From assembly GCF_010820665.1 (NCBI RefSeq), contig NZ_JAAIKC010000006.1:124001-188000 (forward strand): DNA of 64,000 bases. Reading direction: 5' to 3'. The stretch is from Paenibacillus sp. SYP-B3998 (GTDB lineage Bacteria; Bacillota; Bacilli; Paenibacillales; NBRC-103111). A model generated the notes under the pieces. It was given only the letters and a program-made list of their open reading frames with translations, did not search any database and was not told the DNA's origin. Shown here in pieces: positions 26,800-34,315 of this stretch; the stretch's first letter is position 1, and each line of letters opens with the position of its first letter. Position numbers and translations under genes: made by a program.

Positions 26800-27468
26800 T
26801 TACTTTTCTACTAACTTCGCTTTAACTATAATACGATGAGTCGGGTTTTCCATAGGATGGCAGGTAATCAACGTAATCTCTTGATCCTTACCATTGCCTT
26901 TCAGTACCCAAACATCTTCAGGGAGAACATATAACTTATCCTGTACCTTATACCAATACTGTTTGCTCCCGGTATCTACTTCGATCATATCACCGACCGC
27001 GACTTCATCCAGTCTATTAAAATTCTTGCCATAGGTCAGATTCCTATGACCGGCAATCGCATAATTACCGACAGCTCCTAGTTTGCCTGTGTTCGCAATG
27101 CTAGCAACCGATAGCTTCATATTATCAACTGTTGCATCCTTAAGAATCGGAAGCTTCAGATTAATCTTATCAATAATCAAAACACCTTCAACATTTTTCT
27201 GCATCATAGAAGCTACTGATGTTGTAGGCTCTGCGCTCAAAGCAACCGGCTGGCTATGTACAGTCGCCCCATCAACAGGAATAGAGGAGGGAACCTCTGA
27301 AATACGCTCCGTCTCGGATGCTGCTTGGTCAATATGCTGCAAATTTTCTTGCCATTGCTTCAAAATTCTCTGCTGTTGATAGCTTTCATAGCGATCATTC
27401 AGCGTCGGATACAGCAAAATAATAATCCCAAGGAAGATGCACACCAGTGAAAGTGTTCTTTTTGTCAT
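26800..27468 (-). CDS. Class D-like sortase
   Basis: Membrane-anchored transpeptidase of 222 aa. One N-terminal helix (residues 5-23) acts as signal anchor. A linker precedes the sortase beta barrel. Catalytic residues are seen as His in YAIAGHRNLTYG, Cys in EITLITCHPM and Arg in THRIIVKAKL. It should cleave LPXTG-type signals and attach them to peptidoglycan or other pilin-like proteins. The LPKTG protein 1.6 kb downstream on the same strand is the obvious substrate. It is separated from the transglutaminase gene by the riboswitch leader. Confidence 0.92.
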   Translation of the reverse strand: MTKRTLSLVCIFLGIIILLYPTLNDRYESYQQQRILKQWQENLQHIDQAASETERISEVPSSIPVDGATVHSQPVALSAEPTTSVASMMQKNVEGVLIIDKINLKLPILKDATVDNMKLSVASIANTGKLGAVGNYAIAGHRNLTYGKNFNRLDEVAVGDMIEVDTGSKQYWYKVQDKLYVLPEDVWVLKGNGKDQEITLITCHPMENPTHRIIVKAKLVEK

Positions 27469-27633
27469 CAGGAATTCCTACCTTTGTCTGACCTAAATTG
27501 ATTTCTAATGGCTCATTATACGCCATAATCGATTCAAAATCCATATGAGCAACAACCGCGTCGTTAGAAAATTAACGGAATTGAGTTTTATGTATTTAAA
27601 CCGAATAGCTAGCTGGTGAATCGAACAAAATAA

Positions 27634-27664
27634 GGGGCAAATCGAAATCAAATTCGAATGCCCC
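27634..27664 (-). terminator. Terminator after gap-SR1P operon
   Basis: On the minus strand GGGGCA pairs with TGCCCC, with an inner CGAA/TTCG pairing, followed by TTATTTTG. It lies about 30 nt after the SR1P-like stop codon. Confidence 0.7.
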
Positions 27665-27694
27665 CGTTCTCGTATGCTTGATAGAGCTTCCTAA

Positions 27695-27883
27695 TTAATG
27701 CATCATCATCTGTTTACCATCTTGTTCATTACTTCTGCAAACAACTTTGTCGCAAAGGCTATAAAATTTCTTAACACCGTTGGTCGGTAACGTTGCAATC
27801 ACTTCATTGCACGATTTACATAGGATAACACCAAGATCATGCTGATGAACCGCTTCCAATTTTATATTGTTTGTGTTAGACAT
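27695..27883 (-). CDS. SR1P-family GapA-binding peptide homologue
   Basis: A 62-aa protein starting MSNTNNIKLEAVHQHD behind a perfect AAAGGAGG. Its core LGVILCKSCNEVIATL...KKFYSLC matches what I recall of SR1P (MGTIVCQDCN...EKVTTLYG.C), the 39-aa peptide encoded by the dual-function SR1 RNA of B. subtilis. SR1P binds GapA and enhances its interaction with RNase J1. Here the peptide is N-terminally longer by about 17 residues and its start overlaps the 3' end of a gap gene by 22 nt, so the two are translationally coupled. A longer frame to 27964 inside gap is unlikely to be used. Confidence 0.85.
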   Translation of the reverse strand: MSNTNNIKLEAVHQHDLGVILCKSCNEVIATLPTNGVKKFYSLCDKVVCRSNEQDGKQMMMH

Positions 27884-28911
27884 TTCGCTTCCTCCTTTAG
27901 TTGAGTGCTTTCCGCACGAGATACATAGGCTACAAAATCGATGACACGGCTTGCATAGCCCCACTCGTTGTCATACCATGCCAACAGCTTGATCTGGTCT
28001 TCCTGCGTCATAATACTGAGTCCATCAATAATGGCTGATTTATCATTTCCAATATAATCGGCTGATACAAGCGGCAATTCATTATAGTCCACGAACGTAC
28101 CTAATTGGCCCGCGATTGCCTGCTTGATAGCCAGTTTCACTTCATCTACCTTCACTTTGCGGCCTACTACAACTTGAAGGTCCAACAGCGAAACGTCCTG
28201 CGTAGGCACACGGATCGAGACGCCTTGAATATGCGGAGCAAGATGCGGTAGAACATCGATAAGCGCTTTACCGACCCCTGTCGAAGTCGGGATAATAGAA
28301 TTCGTGCAGGCCCTCGCTCGGCGAAGATCTTTATGCGGGTTATCCATATGATTTTGATCATTGGTGAACGCATGCACCGTTGTCATCCATCCTTGCTTGA
28401 CGCCAAAATCCCTGTCCAGAATTTGTAAAACAGGCGCGATGCAGTTCGTTGTACAAGAGGCTACAGACAGTACACGATGCAGTTTGTGATCATACTTCGC
28501 TTCATTGACTCCCATAACCACCGTCAAGTCCATGTTAGCACCTGGCGCTGTAATCAAAACCCTCTTTGCTCCAGCAAACAAGTGTCGTTCTGCCCCATGA
28601 CGATGATTGAACTTTCCAGTTGCATCTACGACCAATTCCACGCCATAGTCCTCCCATGGCAGCAAATCTGGCTCTCTTTCAGAAATTACGGATATCCGCT
28701 GTCCATTAATGATCATCAAGTTATCATTTAACACTTCGATGTTCGCGTCCCAAGTACCATGAACAGAATCATATTTCAACAGATGGGCCAACACATGAAT
28801 AGGACTTGTTGAGTTAATCACCTTTACTTCGAAATCAGATTGCTTCTCAGACAAAGCTTTTCTCAAACAAAGTCTTCCAATTCTTCCTGTACCGCTTATG
28901 CCTACTCGCAT
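27862..28911 (-). CDS. Glyceraldehyde-3-phosphate dehydrogenase, GapB-like
   Basis: Interconverts glyceraldehyde 3-phosphate and 1,3-bisphosphoglycerate. Start at 28911 (MRVGISGTGRIGRLCLRKA, behind GGGGGATACAG). The active-site signature ASCTTNC and the phosphate-binding HAFTNDQ follow, then LRRARACTNSIIPTSTG and the C-terminal WYDNEWGYASRV. The residue after the second beta strand is not Asp (VINSTSP instead of the NDLTD of glycolytic enzymes), which matches NADP-preferring, gluconeogenic GapB. The overlapping SR1P-like gene suggests a physical partnership of the two products. Confidence 0.93.
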   Translation of the reverse strand: MRVGISGTGRIGRLCLRKALSEKQSDFEVKVINSTSPIHVLAHLLKYDSVHGTWDANIEVLNDNLMIINGQRISVISEREPDLLPWEDYGVELVVDATGKFNHRHGAERHLFAGAKRVLITAPGANMDLTVVMGVNEAKYDHKLHRVLSVASCTTNCIAPVLQILDRDFGVKQGWMTTVHAFTNDQNHMDNPHKDLRRARACTNSIIPTSTGVGKALIDVLPHLAPHIQGVSIRVPTQDVSLLDLQVVVGRKVKVDEVKLAIKQAIAGQLGTFVDYNELPLVSADYIGNDKSAIIDGLSIMTQEDQIKLLAWYDNEWGYASRVIDFVAYVSRAESTQLKEEAKCLTQTI

Positions 28912-28945
28912 CTGTATCCCCCAAATCATCATTTAGTATGTCATA

Positions 28946-28974
28946 AATATAGCAAATTTTTAAATAAACCACAA
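28946..28974 (-). promoter_or_regulatory. Likely gap promoter
   Basis: On the minus strand TTGTGG (28969-28974) and TATATT (28946-28951) are 17 bp apart in very AT-rich DNA. Transcription would start close to 28938, leaving a leader of about 27 nt with a GGGGGA ribosome binding site. Confidence 0.6.
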
Positions 28975-29147
28975 TATATAAATTAAAAAACATTTTAAAT
29001 TTAATAAAAAAACGTTAATGTAAAATAAACGCAGTATATATGATGTCATATTCGCATGTGATACCATGAATCGGCGAAATATGTCTTTTTTCACATTGAT
29101 GTTGAACTCATAATTAATCTCAATATCGTGCAATGTGAATACATCAA
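28975..29147. other. AT-rich non-coding region between gap and tetR-like gene
   Basis: With its flanks, about 425 bp (28912-29336) hold no credible gene. The part next to gap is exceptionally AT-rich, with repeated A and T tracts that may act as an upstream promoter element. The only structured element beyond the promoter is the hairpin at 29148-29198. Confidence 0.6.
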
Positions 29148-29198
29148 AAAAACTACCCGAATTACTTTGTCGAGCGCAAAGTAATTCGGGTAGTTTTT
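29148..29198 (-). terminator. Strong terminator after the TetR gene
   Basis: A perfect 22-bp inverted repeat (arms 29148-29169 and 29177-29198, 7-nt loop TCGAGCG) with A/T runs at both ends. It can stop transcription in either direction and isolates gap from the TetR gene, whose stop codon is 138 nt away. Confidence 0.9.
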
Positions 29199-29336
29199 GT
29201 AAACTATAGTTAGAACACGATCATTAGGCTATCCTATTGATTATACTTAAGCTGGCCAAAATTTCAGTGTTTGTTTTTGAAAAAATTTACGTAGAAGCTA
29301 GGTGAGATCTTTGGCCGTTCTTTCCATCCAGTTCAT

Positions 29337-29951
29337 TTACATGTCTCTGCCAGACTTTTGAACAACAGTGCCATAAAGAAATACTTTGAACGCTTTGCGA
29401 TAGATGCTAATCGCATCCTTGATTTGAGAACGCTTGGACATTTCACCAAGCCCCATGAGTAGTGCCTCTAAAATAAAACCGAGCGTTCTGGTATCGTCCG
29501 ACTTCAGTTCGCCTGCGTCTATGCCTTGTTGCAGCATCCGTTGGTTAAATTCAATATGCTCGGAGATATACTTGATTACTTCATCTTGCACATCACTTTT
29601 TTCCCATTCGCTGCTTAGGAACTCATCTGCCGCTTTGGTTAGAGGATGATTCAGATCGTTAGCAACGAGATGTTCCGCAAGCCCGTACAGTTTTTCTTCA
29701 ACCGTAGCATACAAATGTTCCTTCTCAACCCACTGCGCCTTCCATTCCCGATCCCACTCGTCCACTAAATGCAGGAAGAGCCCCTCTTTACTTTTAAAGT
29801 GATAATAAATATTTCCTTTACTGCTTCCGGTAGCGGCTACGATATCCTCGATGGAGGTCGCTGCATACCCTCTTTGTGCAAACAAGGTTCTCGCGGCTTC
29901 AGCTATCTTATTTTTAGTTAGCTCACTCTGTAGCTGCTTTTTATTCATCAT
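29337..29951 (-). CDS. TetR/AcrR family regulator
   Basis: Repressor of about 204 aa. The N-terminal HTH (residues 9-55) reads ARTLFAQRGYAATSIEDIVAATGSSKGNIYYHFKSKEGLF, the classic TetR form. The helical ligand domain ends EMSKRSQIKDAISIYRKAFKVFLYG. I prefer the ATG at 29951, six nt after GGAG; the frame opens two codons earlier. It resembles YxaF/QacR-like regulators of efflux. No pump gene is adjacent. Candidate targets are its own promoter (repeat at 29993-30011) and the palindrome ahead of pssA at 30367-30394. Confidence 0.9.
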   Translation of the reverse strand: MMNKKQLQSELTKNKIAEAARTLFAQRGYAATSIEDIVAATGSSKGNIYYHFKSKEGLFLHLVDEWDREWKAQWVEKEHLYATVEEKLYGLAEHLVANDLNHPLTKAADEFLSSEWEKSDVQDEVIKYISEHIEFNQRMLQQGIDAGELKSDDTRTLGFILEALLMGLGEMSKRSQIKDAISIYRKAFKVFLYGTVVQKSGRDM

Positions 29952-29992
29952 TTTCATCTCCTGTTCAGCTTCTGGCCAATAACTATATGTGT

Positions 29993-30104
29993 TGATACTC
30001 GCTTAGTATCATTTTTCCGCTTTACGAATCGGACCATCTGTCACTTCTTTATTTTATACCGAACGTTATTTTTGTATTCTAACAAACCAAATAACCCGAT
30101 GCAA
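29993..30104 (-). promoter_or_regulatory. TetR gene promoter and candidate operator
   Basis: On the minus strand TTGCAT (30099-30104) and TAGAAT (30076-30081) are 17 bp apart. Downstream, TGATACT/AGTATCA (29993-30011, 7-bp arms, 5-nt spacer) lies between the promoter and the start codon, where binding would hinder transcription. The rest of the region to 30339, about 235 bp, shows no gene that I can support. Confidence 0.6.
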
Positions 30105-30339
30105 CTATGAAAAGATGTGCTAAACTCGACCCGCTACAACTGCATTTTATACGTAAAAGTGCTTTTCCATGAGTCAGCCCGCCCACTTATCCAACCGCAT
30201 TTACTTTTAAAGAATGTCCGCGCATGATCGAACCTTCTGATCCCCCAAAATTTACAACGCATCCTTCATAAAAAGCAAATTCGATCCAGGTGCTACAGCG
30301 CCTCCACAGAGATATACAGTAGACTGTCTCTCATGAAAC

Positions 30340-30394
30340 TTGAAAAAATAAAACAAGCCATTTATACTCATACTGAACGAACGGTCAGTATGAG
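30340..30394 (+). promoter_or_regulatory. pssA operon promoter overlapped by a 10-bp-arm palindrome
   Basis: TTGAAA (30340-30345) and TATACT (30363-30368) are 17 bp apart. A perfect inverted repeat with arms CTCATACTGA (30367-30376) and TCAGTATGAG (30385-30394) and an 8-nt centre covers the -10 end and the expected start point. The inner ACTGA-N8-TCAGT with CGAACG in the middle resembles TetR-family operators. It looks like a repressor site for the phospholipid gene behind it. Confidence 0.75.
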
Positions 30395-30419
30395 CTCGAT
30401 AGATAAGAGGAGAATGAGA

Positions 30420-30542
30420 ATGTCATTGCTAGTAGAAACTGGGACTTCCTATGTTTATTGCGTTCATAATGAGCATGTTCTCACTTTTGAAATTATTGAT
30501 ATTTGGGAAGTAACGTTTCGTAGATGGAGGGAAATTAAATGA
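30420..30542 (+). CDS. 40-aa leader ORF coupled to pssA
   Basis: Begins MSLLVETGTSYVYC seven nt after AGAGGAG and ends with TGA inside the pssA start (ATGA overlap), so ribosomes finishing it can start pssA. The peptide is mixed hydrophobic and basic (ending RRWREIK), with no signal peptide. I do not recognise it. It may be a real small protein or only a device that couples translation. The open frame extends upstream to 30333, but that part overlaps the promoter and operator. Confidence 0.55.
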   Translation: MSLLVETGTSYVYCVHNEHVLTFEIIDIWEVTFRRWREIK

Positions 30543-31048
30543 AATGGATACCAGCTATGCTTTCATTGAGCAATTTGTGCTGCGGTGTGATCTCAATAAT
30601 ATTAGCATTTTCTGGTCTAACAAGTGTAGCGGCACTCGTTGTCCTTCTAGGTATGCTTTTTGATTTGTTGGACGGGTACGCCGCACGTAAGCTACTGGCG
30701 GAGAGCCTATTTGGCAAATCTCTTGATTCGCTCTGCGATATTATTACATTCGGGGCCGCCCCTGCGCTACTTAGTTACGTCGTGGCTCTTCATAAGTTAC
30801 CTTTTTGGGGCGCTGCAGCAACCGGATTGTTTCTAATTTGCGGAGCACTAAGACTTGCGCGTTTCAGCATCCAGAAGCAGCAGGCACGAGGCTTTGTTGG
30901 TATGCCGATTACGTTTGCTGGAGGCGTTCTAACGGTATATGCATTATTTGCAATCCACCTGCATGTAATCCTGTCTGTATTCGTCATTATCCTACTTAGC
31001 TGCCTTATGGTATGTACGATCAGATTTCCTAGCTTAAAGGTTACTTGA
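30539..31048 (+). CDS. pssA: CDP-diacylglycerol-serine O-phosphatidyltransferase
   Basis: Makes phosphatidylserine from CDP-diacylglycerol and serine in the membrane. The 169-aa protein has the CDP-alcohol phosphotransferase signature, seen here as DLLDGYAARKLLAESLFGKSLDSLCD near residues 42-67 with the four metal-binding Asp present. About five membrane helices follow. Length fits B. subtilis PssA. It overlaps the upstream leader ORF by 4 nt. In B. subtilis the operon continues with ybfM (DedA family) and psd; here only a possible DedA fragment remains and no decarboxylase gene is in the window. Confidence 0.93.
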   Translation: MKWIPAMLSLSNLCCGVISIILAFSGLTSVAALVVLLGMLFDLLDGYAARKLLAESLFGKSLDSLCDIITFGAAPALLSYVVALHKLPFWGAAATGLFLICGALRLARFSIQKQQARGFVGMPITFAGGVLTVYALFAIHLHVILSVFVIILLSCLMVCTIRFPSLKVT

Positions 31049-31074
31049 GAGAAGGGGGAGTCTGAATTGAATGA

Positions 31075-31137
31075 GTTGGATTGGGCATTGTCGGACTACC
31101 CGTGCCGGACGAAATCCTAATTGTATTTGTCACAGAA
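31075..31137 (+). pseudogene. DedA-family remnant after pssA
   Basis: One frame reads VGLGIVGLPVPDEILIVFVTE and then stops. GLPVPDEI is the hallmark of the N-terminal part of DedA/SNARE-associated membrane proteins. A GGGGGAG site with a TTG start (31067, LNEL...) lies just ahead in another frame, as if an internal deletion joined the original start region to this motif. Nothing DedA-like follows the stop. The place matches ybfM in the B. subtilis pssA-ybfM-psd operon. Only 21 residues support the call. Confidence 0.6.
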
Positions 31138-31232
31138 TAATCTCTGATTCCCTGTCTTCCGAAAATATTCTAAAATCGTACTCTATTATACGTTTGCGAT
31201 TAAACCTATATATCACCAAAATTAAAACTTAT

Positions 31233-31709
31233 TTATACTTTAGGTTTCCAGTTGGAATCTCTTAAATCATATTTATTAGGTTTTCGAAAAAAATTCTCAT
31301 CCTGTACAAATAACCTTTGATATTCAGTTAATGAAGCTGCATTTACTCCTCCCTCCTCATCAGGATTATAAAATTGTGCAGCGTCATCTTCCCAAAGGCA
31401 TATATCACATATTTCATATGTTCCTGGAGGGATATTCTCTAGCGTTAGGTATCCGCAGCATGGGCATGGATACTTGCTTATTAATGATTCATTAACTTGT
31501 ATTAAGGTTACTTCCATGCTTTCAATTATATCTTTTAAATTGTTTGAAACATATTCCTTAACGGGTTTTGACCAGTCATTTTCCTTAACAAGGGTTAATC
31601 TGTACTGACCTTCTGCTCTAAACTCAGGGTACCAACCTAAGTCGAGGATCATTGAATGCCGTCTATTAGTGAATTGTAGTATATCTTCTTTTAAATCATC
31701 CTCATGCAT
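31233..31709 (-). CDS. CPCC cysteine-rich protein, N-terminus uncertain
   Basis: From the ATG at 31709 the product is 158 aa. The C-terminal half holds the CPCC-type zinc-ribbon-like motif YPCPCCGYLTLENIPPGTYEICDICLWEDD with four cysteines, followed by NPDEEGGVNAASLTEYQ, typical of Cys_rich_CPCC proteins of unknown function. The frame continues upstream without a stop to 31817, coding IPTGWLVNINELYEEM, which looks like real protein. AAAGGAG lies at 31810-31816, but no ATG, GTG or TTG follows in frame; only an ATT at 31799 is placed suitably. The true start is therefore open. Confidence 0.75.
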   Translation of the reverse strand: MHEDDLKEDILQFTNRRHSMILDLGWYPEFRAEGQYRLTLVKENDWSKPVKEYVSNNLKDIIESMEVTLIQVNESLISKYPCPCCGYLTLENIPPGTYEICDICLWEDDAAQFYNPDEEGGVNAASLTEYQRLFVQDENFFRKPNKYDLRDSNWKPKV

Positions 31710-32040
31710 TTCCTCATAAAGTTCGTTAATATTTACAAGCCACCCTGTTGGTATTTTAAGAGAAACTAAGGATCTAATATTTTTTTTCGGCTTTTTAATA
31801 GTTACCGCACTCCTTTAATATTATTTGCTTTCCTCTTCTATGATTTACTCGAAAACTCCATTAACAGATATTTGAAATTAATTATAGCAATAATAACTAC
31901 TATTTTGGTTAGGAAAGACCACCGGTAGCCTTGTTCTGGTAGCTTATTGAGTAAACCTAGTCGAACAAGCGGAGCAGGAAGCTTTGTGGAACCAATACTA
32001 CTCATATTTTCACCACTTGGCGCTTGAAATCTGTGCCTAT

Positions 32041-32074
32041 GCAAAAAGAGCAAAAGCGACTGGGCCTTTGCTCT
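32041..32074 (-). terminator. Terminator after the lysine permease gene
   Basis: AGAGCAAA/TTTGCTCT, an 8-bp stem with a 12-nt loop, followed on the minus strand by TTTTTGC. It lies 10 nt after the permease stop codon. Confidence 0.82.
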
Positions 32075-32084
32075 ACTTTTTCAA

Positions 32085-33518
32085 CTAATCTTCCGTAGGA
32101 TCCAAATTGCATTCTTCCAGTTTTAACACTTTTGTTTTGTATTTCCACTTGTAACCTAGCCACAGTACCAAGAAGAATGGAATTCCAATATAAGAAGCTG
32201 CCAAGAACTTCCAGTCCACCTGACCGTCCGAGAACGCACTAATGCTTTGGCCAATAATGACAATCATGCACATTACACCTGCCAAGATCGGCCCGAACGG
32301 GAACCAAATCGAGCGGTATGGAAGGTCAGCTACTTTGCGCCCTTGTGCAATGTAAGCTTTACGGAAACGGTAATGGCAAATTGCTATACCAAGCCATGCG
32401 ATGAATCCAGACATACCTGACGCGTTCAACAGCCAAATGTATACTTGACCATCGCCAAAGAAGGAAGCAAGGAAAGCAAGCATTCCGAGTGCAGCTGTCG
32501 CAAGCAGGGCGTAGACTGGAATCCCGCTTTTACTTAATTTAGCGAACAATTTAGGCGCTTTGCCTTCTTTCGCCAATACCCAAAGCATTCGTGTGGAGGC
32601 GTACATCCCTGAGTTACCTGCGGATAGAACCGAACTTAGGATAACGGCATTCATCACAGAAGCTGCTATGCTTAAGCCTGCTTTTTCAAAAATAATCGTA
32701 AACGGACTTGCCGCTATGCTATCGCTAGCCAATGTATCTGTGGTGTACGGAATCAGCATGCCAACAACGAAAATAGCCAAGATGTAAAACAATAGAATTC
32801 TCCAGAACACGCTGCGGATCGCGCGAGGTACGTTCTTCCGAGGATTCTCGGACTCTCCTGCTGCAACACCGACAAGCTCTGTTCCTTGGAAGGAGAAGCC
32901 TGCAGCCATACAAACGCCAAGTACTGCAAGAAAGCCGCCCGAAATCGGCGCGTCACCTGCTGTGAAATTACTGAATCCAACCGCATTGCCGCCCCAGATG
33001 CCGACAATCATTAACAATCCGATACCGATGAACACAATAACGGTTACAATCTTTATCATAGCGAACCAATATTCCGACTCGCCGTAGCTTTTAACAGATA
33101 ATAAATTAAGACCAACCATTAAGGCGAGGAATAGAGCACTCCATAAGAACGACGGGCTGTCAGGCAGCCAGAACTTTATAATTAACGTCGCCGCGGACAA
33201 CTCTGCCGCAATTGTAATTGCCCAGTTATACCAATAATTCCACCCTAGCGCGAAGCCAAGGGATGGATCTACGAATTTCGTTGCGTAAGTACTGAATGTT
33301 CCAGACACAGGCATAAATGTCGCCATTTCTCCCAAGCTTGTTACCAAGAAGTAAACCATAATTCCAATGATGAAGTAAGCTAAAAGCGCGCCGCCTGGTC
33401 CAGCAGCATGAATCGCCCCGCCGCTGGCTAGGAACAGCCCTGTTCCAATCGATCCTCCGAGTGAAATCATCGTCATATGGCGCGACTTCAGACCTCTGCG
33501 TAATTGATTCTCTTTCAC
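32085..33518 (-). CDS. Amino acid permease, probably lysine-specific
   Basis: APC-superfamily (AAT family) permease of 477 aa with 12 helices, starting with GTG behind AAAGGGAG. The N-terminal signature is HMTMISLGGSIGTGLFLASGGAI, and the substrate region GFSFQGTELVGVAAGESENPRKNVPRAI follows near residue 200. Sequence alone fits GABA, arginine or lysine permeases. The leader holds a lysine riboswitch (33634-33828), so I infer a LysP-type importer shut off when lysine is plentiful. It has its own promoter and terminator. Confidence 0.93.
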   Translation of the reverse strand: MKENQLRRGLKSRHMTMISLGGSIGTGLFLASGGAIHAAGPGGALLAYFIIGIMVYFLVTSLGEMATFMPVSGTFSTYATKFVDPSLGFALGWNYWYNWAITIAAELSAATLIIKFWLPDSPSFLWSALFLALMVGLNLLSVKSYGESEYWFAMIKIVTVIVFIGIGLLMIVGIWGGNAVGFSNFTAGDAPISGGFLAVLGVCMAAGFSFQGTELVGVAAGESENPRKNVPRAIRSVFWRILLFYILAIFVVGMLIPYTTDTLASDSIAASPFTIIFEKAGLSIAASVMNAVILSSVLSAGNSGMYASTRMLWVLAKEGKAPKLFAKLSKSGIPVYALLATAALGMLAFLASFFGDGQVYIWLLNASGMSGFIAWLGIAICHYRFRKAYIAQGRKVADLPYRSIWFPFGPILAGVMCMIVIIGQSISAFSDGQVDWKFLAASYIGIPFFLVLWLGYKWKYKTKVLKLEECNLDPTED

Positions 33519-33633
33519 CTTCTGTACTCTCCCTTTATATGTTTTCCGTTAGCTTTCTTTAAGATGAGGGCTAACAACGCAAAAAAGCCGCCTCTTCATA
33601 AATAAGTAAGGTAGCTTCTACTCCCTCATTTAT

Positions 33634-33828
33634 CCTGTCTCAAGATAGCACAACACACTGTTTTGGATTCAACAGTATGACAGTTCCGTCCCTTTCGGAA
33701 ACGGCCCCAGCCGACGCGGTCAGTATACCGTACGGCTTCGGCGATGGTGCCTTTTCATCGGAATCAACAGTCATTGCTGGACTTCCTCCGATGTACTCTT
33801 CAACATCGCGACCTCTACCTCATCTAGG
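33634..33828 (-). promoter_or_regulatory. Lysine riboswitch (L-box)
   Basis: On the minus strand the L-box core elements appear in order: GAGGTAGAGGTCGCGA, TTGAAGAGTA, GGAGGAAGT, AAAGGCACCATCGCCGAAG, GTCGGCTGGGGC, GGAACTGTCAT, and TGTGCTATCTTGAGACAGG closing helix P1 with CCTAGATGAGGTAG. Downstream lie a hairpin region (33596-33633) and GAGGCGGCTTTTTT at 33582-33595, which may form part of the terminator switch. It precedes the permease start by about 115 nt. Confidence 0.93.
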
Positions 33829-33861
33829 TTGATGAGGGTTAGTATTTAATTTTCTTTCAAC

Positions 33862-33890
33862 AATATAAATGAACTCAGGTTATAAATCAA
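33862..33890 (-). promoter_or_regulatory. Promoter of the lysine-riboswitch transcript
   Basis: On the minus strand TTGATT (33885-33890) and TATATT (33862-33867) are 17 bp apart. The start point would be near 33855, about 25 nt before the riboswitch begins. Confidence 0.65.
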
Positions 33891-34057
33891 TGGATATTCG
33901 TTCCATTACAAAATAACAACAGGTATTCAGTCAATAGCGTAGACACAGATTTTTTCATGCGGTAGCTTTAGGTACGTGCATCCGTTCCATTTCTACAAGT
34001 GTTTTGTACCTAATCGATGAGTGGATATAATACTTATACTTTCTCGAAAATGTGTAA

Positions 34058-34299
34058 TTAGTCGTGGATCAACGAACGTTTCCAAATGCTATCCGAATTG
34101 CAGATCGATTCCATGTTCACGGCTATGTCATAAAGGACTTGCAAGAGGTTTGTGGTATAAAGCATACTTTTTCCAAAGGCGAGAGCTCATCTTAAAGCAT
34201 CACCCCTTGCTCAACCCTCCAGCAGAATCCCTATCTGCAGAAAGCAAGAAGAAGCTTGATGAAATACTGGGTTACTCAGCAATTCTTCAGAGTAGTTGA
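34058..34299 (+). pseudogene. ISL3-family transposase fragment, frameshifted
   Basis: One frame (34064 on) reads VDQRTFPNAIRIADRFHVHG then YVIKDLQEV, which is the conserved core of ISL3 transposases around the second catalytic Asp (ADRFHV). Near 34150-34185 the match moves to another frame, RRELILKHHPLLNPPAESLS, then AESKKKLDEILGYSAIL. The element is truncated at both ends, and I see no terminal repeats. It marks an old insertion beside the broken Crp/Fnr gene. Confidence 0.82.
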
Positions 34300-34315
34300 C
34301 CTCACTTGATAAAAT

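Noticed and set aside
31071..31265. 64-codon frame starting with ATG after pssA
   Set aside because: The protein-like DedA signal is in a different frame; this frame has no family resemblance.
31838..32053. 71-codon minus-strand frame beside the lysine permease
   Set aside because: It runs through the permease terminator, lacks a ribosome binding site and shows no recognisable family.
34021..34299. 92-codon frame as an intact hypothetical gene
   Set aside because: Only its second half matches ISL3 transposase; the matching first half is in another frame, so it is a remnant.
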